Shown one piece after another: positions 9,695 through 19,395 of a stretch of 23,628 nt of DNA. The position numbers were made by a program, and so were the translations under genes. Source of the stretch: Chara braunii (Eukaryota > Streptophyta > Charophyceae > Charales > Characeae); NCBI GenBank assembly GCA_003427395.1, contig BFEA01000230.1, forward strand, positions 133,593-157,220, read 5' to 3'. A model generated the notes under the pieces. The model saw only the letters and a program-made list of their open reading frames with translations. It ran no database searches and had not been told where the DNA came from. Every line of letters starts with the position of its first letter. The first letter of the stretch is position 1.

Positions 9695-9982
9695 TGAACA
9701 TTGTGGTTGTTTGTGTGAATAGACATGCAATTGAAATGACTGCAAGCTACTGGGATTACCTAGGAAGAATGAAGTCAAGCAGGTAGGACTACACAGCAGC
9801 CTGCATTGCTGGCCTACCTGACAACTTTAGGTAAGTGGTAGTTTAAGTGGTAGTATACACAGATCTCCTGGCTGCTATTAGGAGAGTTGGTCGCTGATTC
9901 TGAGTAATGTTCTATACCCCCCTTCATCGGCAAACAATATCTTATTGTTGCAGTTGTTTGTCTGAATCAGAGATGTACTTGT

Positions 9983-10225
9983 GATGACCAACTGGTCCAA
10001 ACTGCAATCCAAGCCATGGCCAAATGGAAGGGACTTCACACTTCACTATTAGGCAGGGCGATTGCAATCAACAATGCAATATTGTCAACCATATGGTATA
10101 AAATGGCCTTCTGGGCCCTGCTCCCCAGACAATTGTCTCGGCTAAAGGAAGCAATCGCAGCGTACTTGTGGAGAAATGACCATGAAATTCGAAAATGCAT
10201 CAAACGTGTGGCCTGCGCCCAAGTA
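9983..10225 (+). pseudogene. LINE B reverse transcriptase fragment
   Basis: An uninterrupted frame of 80 residues begins DQLVQTAIQAMAKWKG, continues LLGRAIAINNAILSTIWYK and ends in RNDHEIRKCIKRVACAQ. It corresponds to the region just after the catalytic domain of LINE C (11703-11940), with roughly half of the residues shared. It is a fragment, with no catalytic motif, and is the inverted 5' part of the 9550-10225 insertion. Confidence 0.8.
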
Positions 10226-10241
10226 GCTATCCTGAAGTCCT
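10226..10241. repeat. Target-site duplication, 5' side
   Basis: GCTATCCTGAAGTCCT, identical to 9534-9549. It begins at the base where RT similarity stops. Confidence 0.75.
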
Positions 10242-10478
10242 AAAATCCTAATGCAACTATCCAAAGTAGTTGATGGACTGCTGATTTCTTTTATTGACGG
10301 CGCGCCGACGCTGCCTTTTGTGGATAGGTGACAAGTTTTTTTCTGTAAGGCTGGAGTTGTGTTCTTGCGGTTTAACCCATACTAACAAACAAGAGTAGGT
10401 AAACAAAGGTCTGAAATTTGACACATCGAAGGAAAAGAGCACTGTCCCAGAGCTTCAGAAGTCCAGAATATGACTATG

Positions 10479-10638
10479 TTTTTCTTTTTTCTTTTTTCTT
10501 TTTCTTTATGAAAGCATCAACGACGGGTGTAGAAGGGGTGCTGGTAAGAGCAGACACCCATTCTACAGGCCCGGTTATTGGATGGCTCCGTTTTACTGGT
10601 GGGGAGCTGCACCTGCTGGAAACTGGGTCCAGCGTCCC
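10479..10638 (-). repeat. 3' hairpin module, copy M6
   Basis: Minus strand: head from 10638 (GGGACGCTGGACCCAGTTTC), a modified box (CACCAGTAAAACGGAGCC), hairpin 10567-10528 with TGTAGAA, T.C mismatch, GGGTG paired to CACCC and TTCTACA around CTGCTCTTACCAG, then an AAAG-rich tail (10508-10479). The outer stem differs from M2, M5 and M7 on both arms. No target-site duplication found. Confidence 0.8.
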
Positions 10639-10812
10639 TTCACAGCATTATAAAAGAGCCGAAGTTGAAGATTTTACAGGTTTTACCCATATCCACATTC
10701 ACATCAGATAAAACCTTTAGTGAAGAAGGTTCCCAGTCCCCATATTTCTCCGGCGGTCGGTTTGAGCACTGTTTCACAGCCGGTAGCAGGAAGCCTTTGG
10801 GTTCATAAGTGA

Positions 10813-10824
10813 GTCAAGGATGCA
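10813..10824. repeat. Target-site duplication, 5' side of LINE C
   Basis: GTCAAGGATGCA, matching 14865-14876. Confidence 0.7.
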
Positions 10825-13740
10825 GCCTTTTCAGGGAGGAGACATTTGGAGATACAATTAGCCAGGGGATCACAACCCTCATTTACAAAAAGGGGGACAA
10901 GGAAGACATACAAAATTACAGGCCTATCGCTTGTCTCCCGGTCCCATATCAAATTGTGGCAAGAGTCTGGGCCAACAGACTCCGCCCCCATCTCTCCTGC
11001 CTCATCCATCCTGACCAGTCTGGCTTCATGCCATACCGGAACATTTAGGATAACATACTTAGACATACTGTTAGTCAATGAAACCATCAAATACACAAGA
11101 CAACGGAGAGTACACACTGTCATTCTCTTTATTGACTTCGAAAAAGCATACGATCATGTGGATTGGGATTTCCTGAAATTATGCCTTACCAAGATGAACT
11201 TTTTGGACCCAGATTTGTGAACAGGGTAAACATATTCCACAAAACTACAGCCACAAACGTCATGATGAATGGACACCTCGCGCCACCATTCAGATTACAA
11301 AGATTTGTGAGACAAGGAGACCCCATAGCCCCGATGTTGTTTGTCCTCATGATGGAAGCATTGGCGGCAATGATAAGGATCAACCCTGAGATACAAAGAA
11401 CAACAGTACAGGAAATACCCGCTCACCTTGTCCCAGTCACATCCATCTTTGCGGATGACCTTACAATCCTCTTACGAGCCGACCCTGTCAGTTTCTAGAC
11501 ACTGGCATGGACAATCCACCTATTTGACGTCGCAGCAGACATGAAAGTAAACAGGGGCACGAAAACAGAAGGATGGTGGCTCAACAGAGATGACAACCCA
11601 CCGCCTGATGCCCTGAGGGTCGACTGGAAGCCTGAGGATGCTGCTATCAGAGTGTTAGGGGTAAACCTCACCGCTCTTAGCCCGACCCATGACCGTGGCG
11701 ATAGACTGGTTGACATAGCAATTCAACGCATGAATACCTAGAAAACAACTCAAACCTCGTTGGTGGGCAGAGCACTGGCAGTCAACAATGTCATATTTGC
11801 GGCAATATGGTACAAGGTGGCATTTTGGCAACTAAGCCGGAGATAATTAATGACATTCAAACGGGCGGCGTCTGCTTATCTCTAGCAAGGGGACCGTGAA
11901 CACACCATGTGTATCAGGAGGGTGGCATGGGACATCATTACACAACCACAAGCCAAAGGGGGCTTAGGCATAATCGACCCGGAGAATGAAACAAAAGCCT
12001 TGATCTTTAGATTTATGATAAGATGGTTGTTAGGCAATGATATCCCCTAGGCACCGTATGCAGTCATCCAGATTTCCGTCTGAGCCTCACAATGCACAGA
12101 TAACAATCGAGTTCACTCATTGCAATAGCTAAGTAACAAACATTGGTCGCTCCCGACACCCCCCCCCGAAACAAAAGGGAGGATACGTATGCCTCCTTTG
12201 TCAAATGGAATCTCAAGGTTGACCCCCTCTGGATAGATATGTTGCATCTATGGACAAAACGAGGACTGACAAAAAAACTTGTCCCTCTTAGATGGGACGA
12301 AATATGGAGACAACCCCTATTTGGAAATGCAAGCATACTAGATCACACAGGTAAATCATTCTCCCTGCAAACAGGTTCGAGATAGCTTCCCTGAGTGAGA
12401 AGAGGGATTTACACAATTGCTGATTTGTCGAATGTCCACGCAAGCACGTGGCTGTCGGTCCAGGACCTTCGACAAAAGTTGCACCACATCAGAAAGCCAG
12501 TAGAGGGACTGCAAGAGATCCAAGAGGTTGTCCCCTTTGCATGGGTCCTGAAACTCAAGAGAGGCCTGACAATACGGCCAGGGGACTGGGTGGTGCGTCC
12601 AGAGGACTGGTCGATTCCGATGGTACTATACAATGTAGAGGCGATTAGCCCCCATGAGGTGAGACTTAAGGCTTACACACCATGCTTCCCAGGGGAAAGA
12701 TGGTCCAAACTGGACCGCCACGATGATCTCGACCATCAGACACCCGCAACAGGACTCGTTAGAATTTGTGGTCTCATTTAGGCTGATTTAGCGACAAAGG
12801 ACCTTTCGTGTATGAGCCGGTCACCCCCTTTTGCCAACTGTCATTCAACCCACGAGAATGAGAATGGGATATGGGGGGCTCCCGAAAATTGCAGATATGG
12901 CAGTACAGAGTAAAAGATGGGTATAGAATGGCAAGGAAACCGTCACATATTTTCGAACAGATCACACTGCGGTGGGCTAGAGACTCGCCCCTCAGCGTAG
13001 AAGACTTCGACACAATTAGATGGGCCACCTACTCGGTTATCCGACCTACTAATCTGTGAGCGCTGCAGTGGCAGATCATACACAGATGTCTTCCCACCCC
13101 AGACAGGATCGTATCTAGAACAAACTTGGAAGCCCGGGGTGAGCTATCTCCACTATGTACCTATTGCGGTGGGACCCCCCCCAAGAAACGAGCTACATTA
13201 GAACATTGCTTGCAGGACTGCTCTATGGTGGCTCAAATTTGGCAATGGTGGGATGCAGCGTGGCATCATCTAACGGGAAACCACCTCCCATGGGACCTCA
13301 ACACCATCTTGATGGGGGAAACGTCCTCGCAAGAGGTCAGGTGGACACTTTTTAGCCTTAACCTGCTGGCAGTAACACGACTACCAGTGTTAATGGTTGC
13401 GTGGCGAATGAGATGTGTGCATGAGCACAAACAACACACATATGGCTATATGGAGGCTCAGGCCTCAATCCTAGAAACAATCACCGTTAATACACATGCG
13501 GTCTGGCAACAGCTCAAAAGCATGCTTCGGAAGGAACCAAATACAACCAAACGCAATGAACTCTTTGATAATTGTTGTTCTATCTGGATGGACAGTACAA
13601 AAAAACTTTACGAACTGGATCAAGAAAACCAACTGCGATGGAAACAGTGGATGATGACAGAATCACAATGGGGACGCTTACCGAGAAGTCACTTTCAGTT
13701 CTCATTCCAACCGACCAATTTCATCCTCCTCCCGGACTGA
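10825..13740 (+). pseudogene. LINE C reverse transcriptase and zinc-binding polyprotein, decayed
   Basis: RT begins at TISQGITTLIYKKGDKED and NYRPIACLPVPYQIVA (10850-10975), then HPDQSGFMPYRNI. A TAG (11047-11049) replaces the usual Gln, and ACATACT is duplicated 10 bp apart at 11053-11069, shifting the frame. FIDFEKAYDHVDWDFL (from about 11131), a frameshift near 11212, RQGDPIAPMLFVLMMEALAA and the catalytic FADD (11448-11459) follow. Further stops lie at 11497-11499, 11739-11741 and 11845. The thumb and connection region includes TSLVGRALAVNN, WRQPLFGN and RRGIYTIADLSN (12395 on). The C-terminus (13055-13740) has LPTPDRIV and a C-x2-C...H-C-x3-C cluster (CTYCGG...EHCLQDC), the zf-RVT pattern of plant-type LINEs, and ends FQPTNFILLPD. 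Many lesions; not functional. Confidence 0.9.
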
Positions 13741-13981
13741 CAATAACCATTACATACATGGTTTTGCTCCCCCCCGGAATGCTCCCCCTTATGGACCTAT
13801 CCAAACTCTCCCCCAAACCCTCCCTTAATCCTAACCCACCGTCCTCCTCCATCCATACCCACCCCCCATTCTCTTCGCAAAAGGCTGGTCAAGCAGGGAC
13901 TTCCCACTGGAGGACCAACATAAGGGATTACGCCTTGGAGACATAAGATAAAGCCGCCACCCACGCCCGGACAATGGGCCC

Positions 13982-14430
13982 AGATCACACTGGATGAGAT
14001 TTAGATGGCAATAGCTGGAAGGCTAACACAGGGGAACATAGGTGGACACAACAATGGTGATACAGTTCGTGGACAACAGACCGTTCCCCACAGCTGGGAG
14101 GTTAACACAGGTGGACACAACAATGGAGAGTGAGCTTATAAGTGATAACAGAGTGATACTACAATGACAACTCAATGACACAATGATATGGGTATTTGGG
14201 AGGGAGGGAACAGGGGTTGGTGGAAGCCACCTCACACTGATGAGTGGATTTTTTTGGATGGTGGGAATAGAGGGGCGGTCAAGATCACGCTGGGATGAGC
14301 TTTAGACAACAACAACTGGAAGGTCAACACAGGGTAACACACGAGTATTTGGGAGGAAGGGAACAGGGGGTGGCGGAAGGCACCCCACATTGACGACTGG
14401 ATTTTGGGATGGTGGGAGCAGAGGGTGGTC
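13982..14430. repeat. Direct repeats of about 150 bp in the LINE C 3' untranslated region
   Basis: AGATCAC.CTGGATGAGMTTTA occurs at 13982 and 14282; CTGGAAGGYYAACACAGG at about 14006, 14313 and, as CTGGGAGGTTAACACAGG, about 14094; GTATTTGGGAGGRAGGGAAC at 14192 and 14345 (153 bp apart). The blocks form a degenerate repeat with period near 150 bp. Confidence 0.65.
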
Positions 14431-14716
14431 AAGGCTGCTCCACACGAACACAACACACTTCACACCGTTACAACATTGCACAAGATCACAACCCAGGCAA
14501 TATGAGGAAGGATGGTCACTAGGGTTTAAGGGTTTAACAAAACAGACACAACGACATGATGCAATAAACAGATAATAGTAATCGACGGTCAAAGGTTACA
14601 ACAACATTATTATAATCGATAACTTGTAAGAACGGAAAACTGGGTTGTTCACCGCTCGGCCTCGCATGGATACTGACATATTATGCTCACACATATTGTT
14701 TACATTGTACTCCACA

Positions 14717-14864
14717 GGGACGCAGGACCCGATTTCCAGCAGGTGATGCTCCACACCAATAGATGGAGCCTCCTCGAGAGTGCTAGTGGTGCCTGCTCTT
14801 ATCAGCACCCCTAACACCCGCTCAGTTAGTTTCATAAATTAAAAAAAAAAAAAAAAAAAAAAAA
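14717..14864 (+). repeat. 3' hairpin module, copy M7 (3' end of LINE C)
   Basis: Head GGGACGCAGGACCCGATTTC at 14717, box CACACCAATAGATGGAGCC, then a hairpin (14780-14817): GTGCTAG, T.C mismatch, GGTGC, CTGCTCTTATCA loop, GCACC, CTAACAC (one T.G-type wobble). About 23 nt and A24 follow. The TSD downstream belongs to the whole LINE, so the module is the LINE's own terminus here. Confidence 0.85.
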
Positions 14865-14876
14865 GTCAAGGATGCA
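14865..14876. repeat. Target-site duplication, 3' side of LINE C
   Basis: GTCAAGGATGCA directly after the 24-nt A tail, matching 10813-10824. Confidence 0.7.
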
Positions 14877-14980
14877 ATTTTTGCACATATTGTACTCTCG
14901 CATGCCGTTTGTCCAATGTCCCATGTCAATTGTCTCTCTTGTCCTCTTACCGGTTGTTCACCTCAGTGCCCTCAAGACGT

Positions 14981-15490
14981 TCAGCTGTCCCCATCGTCTG
15001 CAGCGGCGGTAGAGATGGCGAGATGGTAGGGGATCAGGAGGCGAAAGGGAGCCAAAAGGAGATGATGGCAAGGGTAGCGGGAGAGAGGCGGGAGGGGGTT
15101 ACTGTAGGCCAGGGACAGGGGCCATTGTATGATGGGGTTCTGAGGGATCAACAAAAAGTTGGTCGGGAGGTACGGGACTGCAAAGTCATCCAGGGGTCTC
15201 CTTTGCCATGAGGGTTTGTCCGCCCTCCAATTTTTCCATCGTATGTTGAGGTCATCTCGCAGTTTAGAGCAGGCATGGTGCGAATCCTGCCAGACCTGGC
15301 AATAGGACTCTCACAAAGCCTCCTTGAGAGTGGGGTCTCTTTCGTTGTGATAACTTGTTTCGTAGTTTTTCAAGCATATTGTGTGTCGGACCTGATCTCT
15401 TCTATCGCCTGTTGTGCTTGTTGCAGACCGAACTAATGGTCTTTTCTCTCAAAGGAGCACCTAGCTCTTCTGGCTTGCTTGAGAACGTTG
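14981..15490 (-). pseudogene. LINE D: C-terminal LINE fragment, decayed
   Basis: On the minus strand, two frames align with the LINE C C-terminus. Upstream part: QARRARCSFERKDH, stop, FGLQQAQQAIEEIRSDTQYA. After a frameshift near 15320: YCQVWQDSHHACSKL, RWKNWRADKPSWQRRP and PYLPTNFLLIPQ. LINE C has RWKQWMMTESQWGRLP and FQPTNFILLPD in the same place. The frame then runs on to a stop at 14981-14983. No RT core lies upstream (15500-16700), so only the C-terminus survives. Confidence 0.65.
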
Positions 15491-15499
15491 TAGGGTCAA

Positions 15500-16700
15500 A
15501 CCCCGTTAGATTTTCGAGCCTAGGTCGACCCCACTGTGGGTCCCATTCGGCTTGGCCTGCCCACGCTCACGCTCAGGGCGCGGGTCATTCGTCACAGGGT
15601 CACGGTCCACCTAGTGCTTTGACATGGATGGGGGTGGGTCATTGAGCGAGAGAGCTTTGACATTGGGGATGTAACTCAACCCTCGCGCAAGGTGGTAGTC
15701 TCGCTGATTTTTCGCATTCGCAGTTTCCTTGATTCTCAGTTGTGTTTGCAGGCAATTGCTCCTTCCAATACTCAAGCAGTCCAAGGGGTCCTTTGAAATT
15801 TCTCTTCTTTTATGCGTAGGCTAAGCGTCATCCTTAGGCCACACATCATTTCTCTAGCACCATGGTCCTTGGACTTCATCGGGGCTGAATTACTCAACCT
15901 TCCCCTTTAGTCGATCTATGTATTATAGCATTTCATGCGTCAAGTTCACAACTTTCATCAATACCTTTTAGTCTTTTTGGGGTTCTCGTCCACATTCAAA
16001 GGGCTACATCTCGCTTCAACTATTCAAGACTTCGTTCCCTTCACATTTTCATCCTCATCCAAGGTTCCATGCACGAGGGTCTCATCCATAGACAGGGTTT
16101 AGGTCAGTCAGCCTCTTAGCCTTTGACTACCCATTCCTCTTTCCCTTGCCCGCACTTCCCAAGCCCAATCCAGCTCAAGATACCCCAAGGCTACTCACAT
16201 GCACAATCAAACACAATGCAAAGACCAATACAATCCCTCATTTGGGGTGAACACATAGCCCTTCTCACATGTCTAACTTTCCTTCTTTGTTTTTGGATTC
16301 CTTCCATTCTCTTTCCTTTGCTCAGTTAATCCATCATCTTCTCTTTGCCATGCAGTCGGGGTTTTGGTTGAGTCAACTGACCTCTCCGTTAATCAACATT
16401 TTTTTTTTTTTAGTCCCCTTTGGACTAGATCACTTTCGATCTGACATTGTTTCGCGCTCACCGCTCTCAAGTGTCCCTTTTTCTCCTTCTTGGTGGCAGA
16501 AGGGACCGACAGTCCTTCCCTTGTCCTCTTTCTCCACCAAGTGAGGTCAACTTTCTTTCACCGTTCGTCCCCTGACAATGTAACAAGTGAAAGGGAAGGG
16601 TTAGATGCATGACAAGAGGAAAGGGTAAGGATTAAACTTCGGTTATGGAAGAGGGGGAGGGGAGGGGTACGTAAAACGACTTCGCGAATAGGAAAAAAAT
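15500..16700. other. Non-coding stretch, nothing recognised
   Basis: Contains a pyrimidine-rich plus strand with scattered CTTTCC/TTCTTT words and a T13 run near 16400. Further decayed upstream sequence of LINE D may exist just above 15500 but cannot be followed by eye. Open frames at 15355 and 16269 look like chance. Confidence 0.4.
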
Positions 16701-16703
16701 AGA

Positions 16704-16705
<2 letters not shown>

Positions 16706-16787
<82 letters not shown>
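16706..16787. repeat. (GA)41 microsatellite
   Basis: An uninterrupted GA dinucleotide run of 82 bp. Confidence 0.98.
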
Positions 16788-16790
<3 letters not shown>

Positions 16791-16904
16791 TTAATCCTAA
16801 TCAAGTTTTACCCCTACTCAACCTACCGCCCTACTTGAAGTCTTCCCTTCTATACGTCTCCATACCCCAATCCTTTTAACAAGGCGTGGTTCGACCAAAA
16901 AGAT

Positions 16905-17218
16905 GAAGGAGAGGTGAAAGCGATGTGGTTGGCTACGGTGGATGGATGAATAGGGTGGGGAAGAGAGGCGAGGTGAGGTGATTGGCTATGGTGGATGGAT
17001 GAAGAAGGTGGCAGTGGGAGGTGAAGCGAGGTGGCTGACTATGATGGATGAATGATGGAAATGGCGACGGACGATGAAGTAAGGTGGATGACTATAGTGG
17101 ATGGACAGAGAAGATGGAGGTGGCAGGTGATGTGAGGTAGCTGGCTATGGTGGATGGATGATGGAGATGGCCGAGGAAGATGAAGTGAGCTGGATGGCTA
17201 TGGAGGATGAATGACTGT
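16905..17218 (+). repeat. 53-bp minisatellite, six units
   Basis: The anchor GGCTAYGGTGGATGG or its variants recurs at 16931, 16984, 17037, 17090, 17143 and 17196, exactly 53 bp apart each time. Units share GATGA..ATGG..GTGG.AGGTGA.G.GAGGT. A constant period with diverged sequence means an old array without internal indels. An inverted relative is at 8561-8675. Confidence 0.9.
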
Positions 17219-17224
17219 ATAGCA

Positions 17225-17325
17225 AGATGTATGTGCCCAAAGGCCAGATATATGCAGTCTATGTGTGCTCTGTGTAAGGGTATAACGAGATGTATGTGCC
17301 CGAAGGCCAGATATGTGCAGTACTA
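17225..17325 (+). repeat. 63-bp direct repeat, two units
   Basis: AGATGTATGTGCCCRAAGGC continuing to CAGATATRTGCAGT occurs at 17225 and 17288, two differences in about 34 bp. Confidence 0.8.
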
Positions 17326-17396
17326 TGTAGAGGGAACTATGTGTTCGTTTGAAGAGAGGACAGGCCAAGCTGGACAAGAACCCCCCCCCAAAGTCC

Positions 17397-17465
17397 CAAG
17401 CTAGACTCGAACCCGTGATCTATGGCATGTGACCTGAAGACTCTACCATTTGAGCAACAATCGCG
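17397..17465 (-). other. tRNA-like relic
   Basis: Minus strand: A box-like TTGCTCAAATGG (17457-17446), D-arm continuation TAGAGT and a good B box GGGTTCGAGTC (17414-17404). The distance from box A to the end of box B is tRNA-like (about 54 nt). Acceptor, anticodon and T stems do not pair convincingly, so this is a pseudogene or SINE head and not a tRNA gene. Confidence 0.5.
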
Positions 17466-17712
17466 AATGACCCCTGTGTGTGATATGCCAGACTGGGGAG
17501 ATCAACAGAACAACCACGAGCAACAGCCACAAGCAACCCATGCAATATCAAGACCCAACATACAACACCATGGACACCCCTTGGGTGGTGCGCAGGCAGT
17601 GTCTGTAACCCATGTACAACAGTAACAACACCATGTAACCCGTGCGTCAGCCCAAGGGAATGTGTGTCCAGCCGTTCTACGCTCTGCCGGTGTCCATACG
17701 CAAGGCTGCAAT

Positions 17713-17786
17713 TGAGTTTTGAACCTGCAACCTCCTACCACAATGCGCATTCCCAACCGGTGATCTAACCACTGAGCTACATCAAC
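17713..17786 (-). other. tRNA-like relic / SINE head
   Basis: Minus strand: GTTGATGTAGCTCAGTGGTT gives a perfect A box (TAGCTCAGTGG, 17779-17769), then a long middle, then GGTTCAAAACTC (17725-17714) as a B box. Translation gives VAQWLDHRLGMRIVVG, the kind of peptide that arises spuriously from tRNA-like SINE heads. Box spacing (66 nt) is longer than in tRNA unless a large variable arm is assumed. Confidence 0.55.
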
Positions 17787-17917
17787 TGGACTTCGGTTCT
17801 TTTTCATCAGGGGTTACGTTCCTTAGAATTGTCTTTTCCTACAGGTGTCTTTTGCTGCAGGGGTGGGGTTCCACCTGGAGTGGAAGGTGTAGGCCTTGCA
17901 ACCCCTGTTTTATGTTC

Positions 17918-17929
17918 TGTGCTGTGGTA

Positions 17930-17933
<4 letters not shown>
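17918..17933. repeat. Target-site duplication, 3' side of the 1.78-kb retroposon
   Basis: TGTGCTGTGGTATACT, identical to 19716-19731 and directly next to the T-run that is the minus-strand poly(A) tail. A 16-bp length is typical of L1-type insertion. Confidence 0.75.
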
Positions 17934-17966
<33 letters not shown>

Positions 17967-18087
17967 TCATTAGCAGGAAGACCACTGGACGAGGTGGTAA
18001 GAGCACCCCCGTCAAGTGANCCCCCGCAGCGAAGGCTCCATCTATTGGTGGGGAGCAACACCTGCTGGAAATCGGGTCCAGCGTCCC
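17934..18087 (-). repeat. 3' hairpin module, copy M1
   Basis: The minus-strand order is head with a GCTGGACCCGATTTCCAGC hairpin (from 18087), CACCAATAGATGGAGC box, long hairpin (18018-17983), then A tail. Hairpin arms are CACT, GACG and GGTG against CACC, CGTC and AGTG, with a conserved T.C mismatch, around a CTCTTAC loop. The head and box are repeated at 1-67. Confidence 0.8.
18020..18020. other. Single unresolved base (N) at contig join
   Basis: The only ambiguous base in the window. It lies inside the 3' module of the 1.78-kb retroposon, two bases after the module hairpin (17983-18018). The sequence after it is identical to window base 1 onward. Probably a gap-filling or contig-merge scar. 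Confidence 0.95.
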
Positions 18088-18198
18088 TGTACAACGTTCT
18101 TGTAAAAAATGAAAATGATCTGAGTGGGCCACGTGGCCATGTACATGCAGAGGCATTGATTACTCCCCCTTACCAGTGGAGGATTAACCTACTGCACC

Positions 18199-18373
18199 TA
18201 TCTCCTACTGTATCAAAGCTGAATTGAACTGAATTGGATTGATTGGCATACCGAAATCTTGTGAATAGGCCCCATCCACTACTCATAGAGCCTATTATAT
18301 CTCCTCCTGTATCAAAGCAGAATTGAATTGACATTGTTGAATTGATTAACATGAAAAAATCTTGTGAATAGGC
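18199..18373. repeat. Two-copy direct repeat in the retroposon 3' region
   Basis: Two related units run from TATCTCCTMCTGTATCAAAG to CTTGTGAATAGGC. They lie at 18199-18270 and 18298-18373, spaced 99 bp start to start, with small indels (ATTG-rich middle). The same pair is at 179-250 and 278-353. They sit between the ORF stop and the 3' module. Confidence 0.7.
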
Positions 18374-18675
18374 GTCATGGCCATTATAGATGGATTATTC
18401 TACTGTCCAGTCCTCACAGAGCGTACTATATCTAAAAACGAATTATATGAGATTATAGTATGACGGGGCCTTGCCACGTGTCAATATTCGTTAATTTTGA
18501 GTTCCAAAAAAGGCGCGGTCATTATATCCATCCAATCTCTTGCTAAGCTATCAAACCCATCAGACATCGCGGTAATGAGGGATCAGAGCCGGCAATCCCC
18601 CTCAAACCCTTACTCTCTATCTAACCCACCCCTACACGCCGGATAGCAAGAGACCAGATGTGCATAAGCGGACCC

Positions 18676-19395
18676 TCATAATAAGGAGGGAAAAGTCGAG
18701 GGGCCGAACCCACGGCCCACGCCTGTGTAAATGGACCTACCATCGTCAATAGTGGCGTGACCGCCGTCGTTGTCATCGCCGCCCCCCCCAGTGGAATTAT
18801 ACCGGTCGCGGTGATTGATGCCCCCGTCATCATCGGTGGTGACACCACTGTCAGGAGTAGCATGATCACCTTCGTTGTCCTCTCCGCTCCCGTCAATGGA
18901 AATATACCGGTCGTGGCGATTGATGCCCCTGTCGTCATCGGTGGTGATGTCAACATCGTCGTATCGTGTGTCATCATTGTTGTCGTTGTGGTTATTGTTG
19001 TTGTTGTTGAAATTTGCTGTTGGTATTGTTATTGCCTCGGATGCAAGCCGATCCTCCAACAGAAATCGCAGATCGCAACGCTCAGTATATAGAGCTTTAC
19101 AAGTAGCCATCATGCTATCTGCTCGCCGCCAATCGATGTAGGCGTCAAGCTTGGGATCCGGCCCCTCCTCCAGCTCCCATATAACATCCAGGATGTCCTC
19201 GGTCGTGTCGTTCAACCAAGCCGCCAACGAGATCGCCCCCCCGTCGATCCCTAACTCTTCATTCGACCGCAAAGACAGCTCCCCCACAAGCTCCTGTAAC
19301 CGCCTGCATCCTTTCTCCTAGATGATCAGCCATTCATCCGCTCCGCGTTGCAACTCCCCTTCCTTGTCACGTTGTAGTCGCCCCGCCGAATCCAT
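18676..19395 (-). pseudogene. Hypothetical ORF of the 1.78-kb retroposon, one in-frame TAG
   Basis: I do not recognise this protein. The frame starts at ATG 19395-19393 (MDSAGRLQRDKEG...) and meets a TAG at codon 26. It then stays open to the stop at 18676-18678, about 240 codons in all. The TAG could be a mutated CAG, since the amphipathic, Glu/Arg/Leu-rich sequence continues across it. The N-terminal half looks helical, with segments such as LQELVGELSLRSNEEL and CKALYTERCDLRFLLEDRL. The middle has an Asn/Asp run. The C-terminal part holds two copies of a 35-residue acidic repeat built on TTDDDxGIN..DRY.S...G.G.DN.G.HAT. The frame has the same sense as the poly(A) tail, which supports it being the element's own ORF. 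No RT, endonuclease, transposase or CCHC motif is visible. A retrocopied host gene is the main alternative. Confidence 0.5.

Larger units (their letters stand above)
9550..10225 (-). mobile_element. LINE insertion with inverted 5' part, module 3' end and 16-bp TSD
   Basis: GCTATCCTGAAGTCCT occurs at 9534-9549 and again at 10226-10241. Between the copies, read on the minus strand from its 3' end: A tail (9550 to about 9580), module M5 (to 9694), about 290 bp of non-coding DNA, then RT-coding sequence (9983-10225) running the opposite way. RT similarity ends exactly at the right-hand TSD. This is the structure left by twin priming, in which the 5' part of a LINE is inserted inverted. Length 676 bp, heavily 5'-truncated, no active product. 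Confidence 0.75.
10825..14864 (+). mobile_element. LINE C: 4-kb 5'-truncated L1-type retrotransposon with module 3' end
   Basis: The element begins inside the RT region, runs through RT and C-terminal zinc-binding region to a stop at 13738-13740, then a 3' untranslated region of about 975 bp with internal repeats, module M7 (14717-14840) and a 24-nt pure A tail (14841-14864). GTCAAGGATGCA (12 bp) flanks it exactly: 10813-10824 just before RT similarity and 14865-14876 straight after the A tail. The insertion is 5'-truncated, with no endonuclease or ORF1. The module, not just a bare A tail, forms its 3' end. Confidence 0.8.

Noticed and set aside
16905-17325. CRISPR-like array
   Set aside because: Units of 53 and 63 bp are tandem with no unique spacers, and the genome is clearly eukaryotic.
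17983-18087. Module read on the plus strand as a tRNA-like unit (GGTAAGAGCA like a D arm, GGGTCCAGCGTCC like a B box)
   Set aside because: The consistent poly(A) tail is on the other strand in every copy, box spacing is wrong, and the GGTAAGAGC segment is just the complement of the hairpin loop.
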